Below are positions 7,934 through 15,980 of a stretch of 34,263 nt of DNA, piece after piece (position 1 is the first letter of the stretch; each line of letters opens with the position of its first letter). The stretch spans positions 3,127 through 37,389 of the forward strand of contig JAAXHG010000184.1 in NCBI GenBank assembly GCA_012270995.1. Direction: 5' to 3'. The stretch comes from Vicinamibacteraceae bacterium (GTDB lineage Bacteria > Acidobacteriota > Thermoanaerobaculia > Multivoradales > Multivoraceae). A program made the translations under genes and the position numbers. Below the pieces are notes generated by a model. It did not search any database. It was not told where the DNA came from and worked only from the letters and a program-made list of their open reading frames with translations.

Positions 7934-10660
7934 CTAGAACTCGAAGCGGACGCCGGCCTCGAATCGGCGCGGTTGCACATAGGCCGTAGCGGCGTCCAGA
8001 TCGAGACCGCCGGCGCAACCTTCGACTCGCGTGCAGACGGTGGTCACCTGCTCGTCGTCGAGGACGTTGAACACGGCTCCGATGAGTTCAAAGCGCATGT
8101 CGCGGCCGAACCTGAAGCCCTTGGATACCTGCAGGTCCATGCCGTACCGGTCGTTCGCCTCGCGGCTGCCGCGCCGCTCGGTGAAGACGCGCCCGTACTC
8201 CTCGGACGCCATCGTCGGCGCATAGACGCCCGCGGAGGACCAGAAGCCCTCGAAGGCCAGCGTGAAGTCGAGCGGCAGGTCAACGTAGCCGTTCACCTTC
8301 ACGCGGTGCCTGCGATGATCCGACAGGTAGCCGTAGGCGTTCTCGAAGTGGTCGGGGTAGATGTCGAAGGCGACGCCCGAGTTCTGGGTGTATTCGACGT
8401 TGCCTTCCGACTCCGAGTTCGTGTACGAGGCGAGGACATGGATCCAGTCCGCGAACCGGGACTCGAAGTCGAGGATGAAGCCGCTGTAGTCGCGCGTCAG
8501 GCCCGGCAGGTTCGCCATCACGTAGTAGTCGCAGTCCGCGCCGGCTGCCGGAGTGGGGAGGTTGCCGTTGCAGGTGTCCTCGAAGATGTCCGACGTCTCC
8601 TTGTCGATGTAGGTCAGACCGATGGAGGTTCGTCGGGTGAGCTCGCGCTCGATGCCGATGCTCCACTGATCGGCGTAGGTGGCCTCGAGATCCGGCGCGA
8701 TCCTGCTCGGGTCGCTTGAGAACACCGTGTTGTAGAACCAGCCGTTCGGGTCGAAACCGACCGGATCGGCGATCCAGTTCGAGAACGTCAGGCCGCCGAC
8801 CGTTCGTTCGCCGGGGAAGGCGTCACGACAGTTCGCGCCGAGCTCGGGAACGAACGAGGAGCAGGAGATCCAGCGGACGGTCGGGAACTGATTGACCCTG
8901 GCGAAGCTGGGCAACGTGAGGGCGTTCGGGTGCATGAACCGGCCCCAGTTGGCTCTGGCGACCGTCCTGGCGTCGCCGCCGATGTCCCACGCAATCCCGA
9001 ATCGGGGCTGCAGCTTGGAGAGATCGGCCACTTCGTTGCCGACGTCGTTCTCGAACGCGACCTGGTCGTGGCGCAGCCCGACCTTGAGCGTCAGGTTCGG
9101 CAGCACGCGCCAGGTGTCCTGGACGTACGCCGTGAACTGCCTGCCTTCGTTCTCGGCCGGAGACTCGACCGGCGAGTAGAGGAGCGTATACGGCGCGCCG
9201 AACCGATCTCCGAACGAGTAGCCGCCGCCGGTCGTGTTGTTCTGGCTGGAGAAGAAGTTGCTGGCGTAGTCCACGCCCACCTGAACTTCGTGGTCTCCGG
9301 CGAAACCGTCGGCGAACCAGGTCAAGTTGGTCGTCAGGTCGTCGCGGTCCCGGCTCGAGAACTGCTGGTTCGTGTAGTTCACGGAGCTGGAGCCGTCGCC
9401 CCACGAGTCGACATGCCCGATCGTCTCGAAGTCCCGGCTCTGTGGGAACGAGTTCAGCTCGCCTCGGACCGTGGCCGCCTTCACGTGCCACTGCATGTTC
9501 GAACTCAGAAGTCCGAGTGCGTCCAGGCCGAGGATGGTCTTGGGCTGCTCCTGGAAGCGAGTCGCTTCCGGCGCGACGGAACGGGAAGCGTTCGCGTTGG
9601 CGATCGTCGCGTCTTCGCCGATGTAGCGGGCGACGACCTGCCACTCCGGATTGACCTGCCAACTGAGCTTGCCGTTCAGGTTCGTGCCCTCGAAGTCGCG
9701 CGTGGTCGGCGATTCGGTGGGCGTGTTCTTCGATCGCACCGGGTTGGCCGCGACGAGGAACCAGAGTTCGTCCCGCCGGATGGGACCGCCGACGGTGACT
9801 GCCGTTTCCTGGAACTCGACGACGTTCTCTTCCTTGTCGAAGTGCTCGCCGCTGGTGTTGAAGTCCGTATCCCGGTAGCGCACGTCCAGGCTGCCCGACA
9901 GCTCGTTGCCGCCGGACTTCGTGATGACGTTGATCACGCCGCCGGTCGCGTTCCCGAAACGAGCCTCGTAGCCGCTGGTCTCGAAGTTGATTTCCTGGAT
10001 CGTGTCGAAGTTCATGTTGATGTTCCAGGTCGCCGTGACCGGATCGGTCGTGTTCACGCCGTCGACGGTGAAGTTGTTCTCGCCGAGAGTGGAGCCGAAC
10101 ACGTTCGGGTTGGAACCGCCGGCTACTCCACCGACATCCGTCAGCACGCTCTGGTAGCTCCGGTTCGCCGAGCCGATGGAGGCCTTCTTCAGGTACTCGA
10201 CGCCGAAGGTCTGCGACGTCGAAACCTGTTCCGGGTCGACCACGGGCGTCTCGGCGACGACCATGACTTCCTCGCTGAACTCGCCGAGGGCCATCGAGAG
10301 CTGGATCTCGGTGACCCGGTTGAGCCTGACCTCGACCTCTCTCCGCTGTTGCGGAACGAAGCCGTCCAGCTGGGCCTCGACGGTGTAGACGCCCGGCGGC
10401 AGGCTGGGGAAGCTGAAGCCGCCTTCGGCGTCGGCGAAGTCGGTGCGCGAGCCCATCAGGTTGGGCGAGTTGACGGTTACCGTGGCGCCGGGAAGCGGTG
10501 AGCCTTCGGCGTCCATGACCTGGCCGGCCAGGCGGCCGGTGAGCTGTGCAGTCGTTGGGGCGGCGAGGAAAACAAGCGCCAGGGCGGCGCATAGACCGAG
10601 GACCGCGCTTCGGCTCAGGCCGGCACGGTTTCCTCGGTGGTTGTCTTGAAGATGTGACAC
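7934..10660 (-). CDS. TonB-dependent receptor with carboxypeptidase-regulatory-like N-terminal domain (Oar-like)
   Basis: A 908-residue outer-membrane receptor. After a signal peptide (SAVLGLCAALALVFLAAPTTAQ region, about residues 14-38) comes a carboxypeptidase-regulatory-like beta-sandwich (GRLAGQVMDAEGSPLPGATV to about residue 125). Next are a plug domain (GYEARFGNATGGVINVITKSG near residues 230-250) and a long beta-barrel ending in a terminal Phe (VRFEF). Such Oar-like receptors are expanded in Acidobacteriota and Bacteroidota and are thought to import large substrates using TonB energy; the substrate cannot be read from the sequence. The frame is open for 55 codons further upstream. I choose the GTG at 10660 because it has a perfect AGGAGG nine bases upstream and puts the signal peptide at the N-terminus. 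No SusD-like partner is present. Confidence 0.88.
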   Translation of the reverse strand: MSHLQDNHRGNRAGLSRSAVLGLCAALALVFLAAPTTAQLTGRLAGQVMDAEGSPLPGATVTVNSPNLMGSRTDFADAEGGFSFPSLPPGVYTVEAQLDGFVPQQRREVEVRLNRVTEIQLSMALGEFSEEVMVVAETPVVDPEQVSTSQTFGVEYLKKASIGSANRSYQSVLTDVGGVAGGSNPNVFGSTLGENNFTVDGVNTTDPVTATWNINMNFDTIQEINFETSGYEARFGNATGGVINVITKSGGNELSGSLDVRYRDTDFNTSGEHFDKEENVVEFQETAVTVGGPIRRDELWFLVAANPVRSKNTPTESPTTRDFEGTNLNGKLSWQVNPEWQVVARYIGEDATIANANASRSVAPEATRFQEQPKTILGLDALGLLSSNMQWHVKAATVRGELNSFPQSRDFETIGHVDSWGDGSSSVNYTNQQFSSRDRDDLTTNLTWFADGFAGDHEVQVGVDYASNFFSSQNNTTGGGYSFGDRFGAPYTLLYSPVESPAENEGRQFTAYVQDTWRVLPNLTLKVGLRHDQVAFENDVGNEVADLSKLQPRFGIAWDIGGDARTVARANWGRFMHPNALTLPSFARVNQFPTVRWISCSSFVPELGANCRDAFPGERTVGGLTFSNWIADPVGFDPNGWFYNTVFSSDPSRIAPDLEATYADQWSIGIERELTRRTSIGLTYIDKETSDIFEDTCNGNLPTPAAGADCDYYVMANLPGLTRDYSGFILDFESRFADWIHVLASYTNSESEGNVEYTQNSGVAFDIYPDHFENAYGYLSDHRRHRVKVNGYVDLPLDFTLAFEGFWSSAGVYAPTMASEEYGRVFTERRGSREANDRYGMDLQVSKGFRFGRDMRFELIGAVFNVLDDEQVTTVCTRVEGCAGGLDLDAATAYVQPRRFEAGVRFEF

Positions 10661-11026
10661 TGGAAAGTCCCTCCTGGTTGCGGGGCACAAGGCCGTTGAG
10701 CAAGGCGGATGCCAGCCGTTGTGCCGAGGGTCGGACGAGCACCAGGCCAAGCCGTTTGGTGTTGTTTCCGCGCTGATTTCTCGAGTTCTGGCGTCGGTTG
10801 GCCCTCTGTTGTCCCGAAGTGGCAATTCACCGTACTGGACGGATCTCCTACGAATCGCTGGATCCGGCGGATCCAGAATTCGGCCCTCGGATTCCGGTTC
10901 TTGAATCGGGCGGCGACCGAAGCGGCACTTCGCGTCAGGCGCCCTGTGGCGCCCTCCGGCCGCCTGCGATAGCTTCGCGGCCTCAAGTCACAGAGCCCTC
11001 TAGCTGGGAGAAGGAGCAAGCGAACC
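10661..11026. other. Divergent intergenic region with a long imperfect hairpin
   Basis: These 366 bp separate the divergent receptor and acyl-CoA dehydrogenase genes, so both promoters should lie here. The middle part is visibly more AT-rich than the genes around it. At 10858-10876, CTGGATCC-GGC-GGATCCAG is a perfect 8-bp inverted repeat. With a small 2x1 internal loop, pairing continues outward (CGAAT 10851-10855 with ATTCG 10878-10882), giving a 13-bp stem. It could be an operator or an RNA hairpin. I found no clear -35/-10 pair. Confidence 0.45.
10670..10675 (-). promoter_or_regulatory. Ribosome-binding site deciding the GTG start of the TonB-dependent receptor
   Basis: The minus strand reads AGGAGG, nine bases before the GTG at 10660-10658. 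It supports GTG over the in-frame ATG 165 bp upstream, which would add 55 residues ahead of the signal peptide. Confidence 0.75.
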
Positions 11027-12301
11027 ATGCCCGATCTCGACCCGTTCGGCATCGACGCCGAGTTGTACGACCTTTCGATGTCCGATGCGGCGAAGCCGCT
11101 TCTGACGAAGGTCAAGAACTTCATGGCCGACTACGTCGAGCCGATCACCGAGGAGTACTACCGCCGGGGCGAAGGGCGCGAGGACCGCTGGAGCTACGGC
11201 GAGGGCCAGTTGGAGCTGCTCGACGGCGCCAAGGCGAAGGCCAGGGAGATGGGACTCTGGAACTTCTTCCTGCCGGACGCGGAGACAGGCGAAGGTCTGA
11301 AGAACCTCGACTACGCCTACATCGCGCAGGAACTGGGCAAGAACCCGCTCGCCTCGCAGTGCATGAACTGCAGCGCCCCGGACACCGGCAACATGGAGGT
11401 GCTCGAGCGCGTCGGCACGGAAGAGCAGAAGGAGAAGTGGCTCGTTCCCCTGCTGAACGGCGAGATCCGCTCCTGCTTCGGCATGACGGAACCGAACCTG
11501 GCGTCTTCAGACGCGAAGAACATCGGCACCCGCGCGACGCTCGACGGCGACGAGTGGGTGATCGACGGCGAGAAGTACTACATCTCCGGCGCCGGCGACC
11601 CGCGCTGCAAGATCATGATCTGCATGGTGAAGACGAGCCCGGGCGGACCGGCCCACCGCCAGCAGTCCCAGATCCTGGTGCCGATGGACACGCCGGGCGT
11701 GAACGTCCTGGGACCGATGAAGGTCTTCGGGCACGACCACGCGCCCCACGGTCACATGCACATCAGGCTGGACAACGTCCGCGTGCCGAAGGAGAACATC
11801 CTGCTCGGCGAGGGCCGGGGCTTCGAGATCTCCCAGCTCCGGTTGGGGCCGGGCCGCATCCACCACTGCATGCGGTCCGTGGGCCAGGCCGAGAAGGCAC
11901 TCGACCTGATGGTGAAGCGCGGCATGTCCCGCGAGGCCTTCGGTCGGCCGATCATCCAGCTCGGCAAGAACATCGAGCTCGTGTCACGCGCCCGGATCGA
12001 CATCGAGGCGATGCGTCTCATGGTGCTGCGCGCCGCCAAGGCGATGGACGTCCTCGGCAACCGCGAAGCGAGGGTGTGGGTCCACGCGGTCAAGGCGATG
12101 GTCCCGGAACGCACCTGCCAGATCATCGACCAGGCAATCCAGATGCACGGCGCGACCGGCGTCTCCCAGTGGACGCCGCTTGCCGACATGTACACCGGCC
12201 AGCGGACGCTGCGCATCGCGGACGGCCCGGACGAGGTCCATCACCTCGTCGTCGGCCGCGCCGAGTTGCGGCGCTACACGGAGGAGAGCGCCGCGAACTA
12301 G
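11027..12301 (+). CDS. Acyl-CoA dehydrogenase, ACAD10/11-like
   Basis: A 424-residue FAD-dependent acyl-CoA dehydrogenase. The order is an alpha-helical N-terminal domain, a middle beta domain with CFGMTEPNLASSDAKNIGT (about residues 149-167) and DGDEWVIDGEKYYISGAGD, then a C-terminal helical domain with GREAFGRPI-like REAFGRPIIQLGKN and MHGATGVSQWTPLADMYTG. The segment IADGPDEVHHL (about residues 397-407) carries Asp402, where many family members have the catalytic Glu; an Asp here is typical of the ACAD10/ACAD11 branch as I recall it. It would oxidise an acyl-CoA at the alpha-beta position and pass electrons to electron-transfer flavoprotein. A purine-rich ribosome-binding site (GGGAGAAGGAG) precedes the ATG. 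The gene seems monocistronic and diverges from the TonB-dependent receptor. Confidence 0.88.
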   Translation: MPDLDPFGIDAELYDLSMSDAAKPLLTKVKNFMADYVEPITEEYYRRGEGREDRWSYGEGQLELLDGAKAKAREMGLWNFFLPDAETGEGLKNLDYAYIAQELGKNPLASQCMNCSAPDTGNMEVLERVGTEEQKEKWLVPLLNGEIRSCFGMTEPNLASSDAKNIGTRATLDGDEWVIDGEKYYISGAGDPRCKIMICMVKTSPGGPAHRQQSQILVPMDTPGVNVLGPMKVFGHDHAPHGHMHIRLDNVRVPKENILLGEGRGFEISQLRLGPGRIHHCMRSVGQAEKALDLMVKRGMSREAFGRPIIQLGKNIELVSRARIDIEAMRLMVLRAAKAMDVLGNREARVWVHAVKAMVPERTCQIIDQAIQMHGATGVSQWTPLADMYTGQRTLRIADGPDEVHHLVVGRAELRRYTEESAAN

Positions 12302-12433
12302 CCGAGCGGCGCGTCGGTGTCGGGGTCATCCGCTCCTGCGGACCGGAGAGAGGCTGGATGTCGTCGGCATGGCGCTTTGATCGCCTTGGTTCGGGCTGGC
12401 CGCCGGTGGGATCCGCGCGAGGCGGTTACCGGT

Positions 12434-13801
12434 TTACTTCACGTAGACCGGATTCGAGTAGATCCACGTCCGCCATTCGCCATCGACTACGAGCCAGCCT
12501 TCGACGCGGTAGACGCCGGGCTGATCGAGGATGTGGGTGAGGGATCGGGCTTCCGTAGCGGCGACCTCCTCGCCGTTGCGGATGAGGCGGATGTACGCGG
12601 GTAGGGGGAAGAGGGCCCTGAGTTCGGCCGGCCTGCCGGCTTCGAGGGTCCATTCGTCGCCCATGATGGCGGCCGGTCCATCTCTTTCTGCGACGTGGAA
12701 GGAGAACCCCGTTGGGTCGGCCAGCCAGTCGTGGGCGACGTAGACGTGGCCCGCGGCGAGGGCGGCGCGGATTGACGGCTCGTCTAGCGCCGTCGCGAGG
12801 ATGTGGGTCGTCGAGTTCCGCATCGACACCCAGTACGGGTCAAGGTCGTAGCGGCCGATGACGGTGCCGGGTTCGTGGCCGCGGACCAGTTCCGGGACTC
12901 GTGGCGCGTCGGCGGCGGTCAGGACTCTCATTTCGTCGACGTCGTCGACGATCGTGCCGACGCGAACGGAGTTGTCGTCGACCTTGATCACGACGAAGAC
13001 CTGGTTGTGGTGGCAGTCGTTCGCGTTGACTCCGACGATCCGGCGGCGGGCGGTTTCCTGATCCCACTTCGCGAGGTACAGGGCGGGGTAGTCGAACTGG
13101 GCGCCGAAGACCTCTTCGGGATACAGCTCGACGGCACGCGCGAGGGCCTTCGATTGGTCGGGGTCGACGATCCAGGCGACCAGAGCGCGCATGGAGTCGC
13201 CGTCGTCGAGGGCGTCGGCGTGGCGGTTGTAGATCTCCATGCCGGTCAGGCCGTCCATCGGATGGTCGACCCGCTCTTCGACGTGGGAGAGGAAGGCCAT
13301 GCCGGCGCCGCGGTTCACTTGGCCTAGCAGGGTGCGGGCGTCGGCGCCCATGTGCTCGACGACCGACTCCTCGGGGTGGATCAGGAAGCCGTGGGCCTCC
13401 GAGCCTGGGACGAAGAGCACGCCGTCGCGGAGTCCGCGCCAACCGTCCATGAAGTCGCGCGGCGGCCGGTAGTGGTCCGAGAGGAAGACGACGTCGACGC
13501 CGATTCGCTTCGCGTCCCGGAGCAACTCCTCAGGGGTGCCGCCGGTGTGATCGGAGTCGCCGGCGTGGGCGTGGAACACGGCGCGGTAGTCGTTGAGGCC
13601 GGGGAGGGGCGGCGGCGGTTGGACCGCCGCGCGCAGCCGTTCGACGTCGGCGTGCGCCGCCGCGAGGCGCTCGGAGGACAGGCGCTCGAGCGTCGTCCAG
13701 CGCCGCGCCGGCGGTTCGCCGGGCGCTGGTTCCTGGGTTTGACTCCAGACCGATGCCGCGGCCAGCAGGCCGCAGACGCCAACCCGGAGCCGCAGCCTCA
13801 C
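12434..13801 (-). CDS. Exported PHP-domain metal-dependent hydrolase
   Basis: A 455-residue protein with a short signal sequence (residues 2-21) followed by a PHP-type metal-dependent phosphoesterase fold. Metal-binding motifs are visible: FHAHAGDSDH (His77, His79, Asp82, His85) and FLSDHY (Asp109, His110), with GSEAHGF and AFLSHVEERVDHP later. PHP domains hydrolyse phosphoesters using two or three metals; the substrate of this exported form is unknown. The last 120 residues look like beta-rich sequence (RLIRNGEEVA..., ending YSNPVYVK). The start is GTG at 13801, overlapping the stop of the upstream amidohydrolase gene by 4 bases (GTGA). The open frame further upstream is antisense-free shadow of that gene. 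Probably last gene of the three-gene operon. Confidence 0.75.
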   Translation of the reverse strand: MRLRLRVGVCGLLAAASVWSQTQEPAPGEPPARRWTTLERLSSERLAAAHADVERLRAAVQPPPPLPGLNDYRAVFHAHAGDSDHTGGTPEELLRDAKRIGVDVVFLSDHYRPPRDFMDGWRGLRDGVLFVPGSEAHGFLIHPEESVVEHMGADARTLLGQVNRGAGMAFLSHVEERVDHPMDGLTGMEIYNRHADALDDGDSMRALVAWIVDPDQSKALARAVELYPEEVFGAQFDYPALYLAKWDQETARRRIVGVNANDCHHNQVFVVIKVDDNSVRVGTIVDDVDEMRVLTAADAPRVPELVRGHEPGTVIGRYDLDPYWVSMRNSTTHILATALDEPSIRAALAAGHVYVAHDWLADPTGFSFHVAERDGPAAIMGDEWTLEAGRPAELRALFPLPAYIRLIRNGEEVAATEARSLTHILDQPGVYRVEGWLVVDGEWRTWIYSNPVYVK

Positions 13802-14820
13802 AGGGAGTAGACCCTGGCCGCGGTCCGGTAGAACATCGCGTCCTGTTCGTCGTCCGGGAAGGTGGCCGCGATCTTCTTCAGCGCGTTGTAGAGGACGTGG
13901 TAGTGGATCGAGAGCTTGTCGACCGGGAAGTTGCTCTCGAACATGCAACGGTCCGGCCCGAAGCATTCGATCGCGTGCAGGTAGTAGCGGCGCTGTGCGG
14001 CGACGAGTTCGTCCGAGGTGGCCGGCGTGGCCCGGGTGTTCCACCCGAAACCGTTGTCGGGCATCGCCAGGCCGCCGATCTTGGCGACCACGTTGGGACA
14101 CTCGGCGATCTCGGCGATGTCGTCCTTCCAGCTCTCGAAGATCTCCTCGCGGCGGTCCTCGTAGGGGCCGACGCCGAGCGGCGTGCCGAAGTGGTCGAGG
14201 ACCATCGTCGTCTCGGGCACGGCGCGCGCCAGGTCGGCGAAGTCGCCGTTCTGGTGGTGGTAGTGCCAGGTGTCGAAGGTCAGGCCTCGATCTCCCAGGA
14301 CCTTCATGCCGCGCCGAAAGTCGTCGCGGGCGTACAGGCCTTCGGGCGCCCTACCCGCGATCCGCAGGTGCTCGGGATGCGGGTCGCGGGCCCCGGAGTG
14401 GCGGATGCCCCGGAACAGGCCGTCGCTGGCCTCCTCGTGGGCGTCGAGCACTTCCGCTACGCCTTCGCCGAGGGTCAGGTTCGCGTGGCTGACGATGCCC
14501 GAGATCACGGCGCCCTCGCCTTCGGCCGAGGCGGCGGCGTTCTCGGCGACGAACTCCGTCTCACCCACGCACCGCAGGTGCTCGGGTCCGTCCTCGCGGT
14601 AGCAGGCCCGGCACTCCACGAACACCGTCTTCTCGATGTTGTGGCTCTCGCCGTCCGTACCGATCGCCTCCGTGTCGCCCCACAGGTCCTCGAGCAGATA
14701 GTCGCCCGTGGGCCGCCGCCACAGGTGATGGTGGGGATCGACGATCCGCCGGGACGGGTCGACGGTTTCTTCCTGGACCTGGGCCAGCCACCCGGCCGTG
14801 CCGGGCTTTGGTGCGGACAT
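13798..14820 (-). CDS. Amidohydrolase-family TIM-barrel hydrolase (COG3618-like)
   Basis: A 340-residue cytoplasmic protein of the amidohydrolase 2 family. It begins with the metal motif IVDPHHHLW (His30, His32), then FRGIRHSG, FDTWHYHHQN, TMVLDHFGTPLG and, near the C-terminus, RCMFESNFPVDKLSI. These match lactonase/decarboxylase-type members related to L-fuconolactonase; the exact substrate cannot be told. There is no signal peptide. A good ribosome-binding site (AGAGGAGG) lies upstream of the ATG at 14820. It is coupled to the PHP gene by a 4-base overlap and lies 70 bp after the DUF3500 gene, so the three are likely one transcript. Confidence 0.85.
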   Translation of the reverse strand: MSAPKPGTAGWLAQVQEETVDPSRRIVDPHHHLWRRPTGDYLLEDLWGDTEAIGTDGESHNIEKTVFVECRACYREDGPEHLRCVGETEFVAENAAASAEGEGAVISGIVSHANLTLGEGVAEVLDAHEEASDGLFRGIRHSGARDPHPEHLRIAGRAPEGLYARDDFRRGMKVLGDRGLTFDTWHYHHQNGDFADLARAVPETTMVLDHFGTPLGVGPYEDRREEIFESWKDDIAEIAECPNVVAKIGGLAMPDNGFGWNTRATPATSDELVAAQRRYYLHAIECFGPDRCMFESNFPVDKLSIHYHVLYNALKKIAATFPDDEQDAMFYRTAARVYSL

Positions 14821-14890
14821 TCGGCGCCTCCTCTGTCGTTTTGGGGGCGCAACCCTAGCAACGGAACTGCCGGTTTCCGCGGCCGCCTCG

Positions 14891-15928
14891 TCAGTGCTCG
14901 TAGTCGCGGTGGTGCTCGGCGAGCAGGTCGCGGCCGAAGTCGCCGTCGAAGTCGCGCCAGACCGTGTGGCTGTGATTGGCGTCGTTCTGGACGTTGTCGT
15001 ACTCGATGACGAAATCCGGCGCCTGGACGCGGTAGTAGTGAGGCGCTCCGGGCTCGCCCGGTCCCATCCAGGCGAAATGGATCGCGTTGCCGGCGGCCTC
15101 GACCTGGGCGCGCCGCTTGGCGGCCAGGTCGGGAGGTACGTTGCTCGCGTACTCCTCGATCAGCGCGTCGAGCAGAGCCCGCTGCTCCTCGCTGAGGGCG
15201 CTCGCCGGGAGCCCCTTCGGCACCTGGCGCTCGACGCGCGGCTGGTTCGAACTGAAGATGTCGCGGGGCGCTTCTTCGCCGATAGTGGCCCGTTCACGCT
15301 GCTCCTCGTCCAGGGACTCGAGCAATGCGCGAGCCAGGTCCTCTTCGCTTCCGAGGGCACGCAGTCCCTCGCGCAGTCCGCTCGGCACGCGGTGCGGGTT
15401 GGCGCCGAGGAACAGCGGCGTGGAGGCGGTCGCCTCTCCGGCCACGACGGTGAAGTTGAGCGATACGTGGTGCCCTTCGAAGCTCCAGCCCCAATCGCCG
15501 TCCTCGCTTGGCTCGCCGAAGAACGTGACGTGGTAGCGGAGTGGGTCGCGCATCGAGGTGAACCTGTTGGCGCCGGCCGCCTCCTCCAGGTCGCGCAGCA
15601 CGCTCTCGAGACTCATCACGGTGGTCGTCTTGCCGTAGCCCGCGCGGCTGAGCGAGGCGCTGAGCAGGGCGTGGAGCAGATGATGCTGCGCCGGGTCCAT
15701 GTCCAGCATCGAGAGGCCCTTGCGCTCCTTGGGGATGAAGTGCCAGTCGACGCGCTCGGCGGCGTTGAAGTCGAGCATGACCGTCTCGCGCTGCTCGGCG
15801 GTCAGGGAGGCGAGGAGGTTGTTCGCGGCCGAGGCCATCGTGTCGGAGGTCTTGTCCTGCCCGGCGGCGCCGAGGAATCCCGCGGCGCCGGCGCAGCCCA
15901 GTGCGATCAGCAGCATGCGTGTCGACAT
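14891..15928 (-). CDS. DUF3500-family exported protein
   Basis: A 345-residue exported protein with a signal peptide (MSTRMLLIALGCAGAAGFLG...). It matches the DUF3500 pattern: LTAEQRETVMLDF, WHFIPKERKGLSM, HALLSASLS, YHVTFFGEPS...WGWSFEGHHVSLNF and a late HYYRVQAPDFVIEYDN. Function is unknown in the family; members are common in Bacteroidota, Planctomycetota and Acidobacteriota genomes. The frame stays open for 109 codons upstream, but the ATG at 15928 has an AGGAG site and leads directly into the signal peptide. First gene of the minus-strand operon with the amidohydrolase and PHP genes. Only 52 bp separate it from the divergent DUF5916 gene. Confidence 0.85.
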   Translation of the reverse strand: MSTRMLLIALGCAGAAGFLGAAGQDKTSDTMASAANNLLASLTAEQRETVMLDFNAAERVDWHFIPKERKGLSMLDMDPAQHHLLHALLSASLSRAGYGKTTTVMSLESVLRDLEEAAGANRFTSMRDPLRYHVTFFGEPSEDGDWGWSFEGHHVSLNFTVVAGEATASTPLFLGANPHRVPSGLREGLRALGSEEDLARALLESLDEEQRERATIGEEAPRDIFSSNQPRVERQVPKGLPASALSEEQRALLDALIEEYASNVPPDLAAKRRAQVEAAGNAIHFAWMGPGEPGAPHYYRVQAPDFVIEYDNVQNDANHSHTVWRDFDGDFGRDLLAEHHRDYEH

Positions 15929-15980
15929 CGTATGTCTCCTGGTGGGGGTGCGGTGTAGCGCACGATATCCTGCCGCTGCG

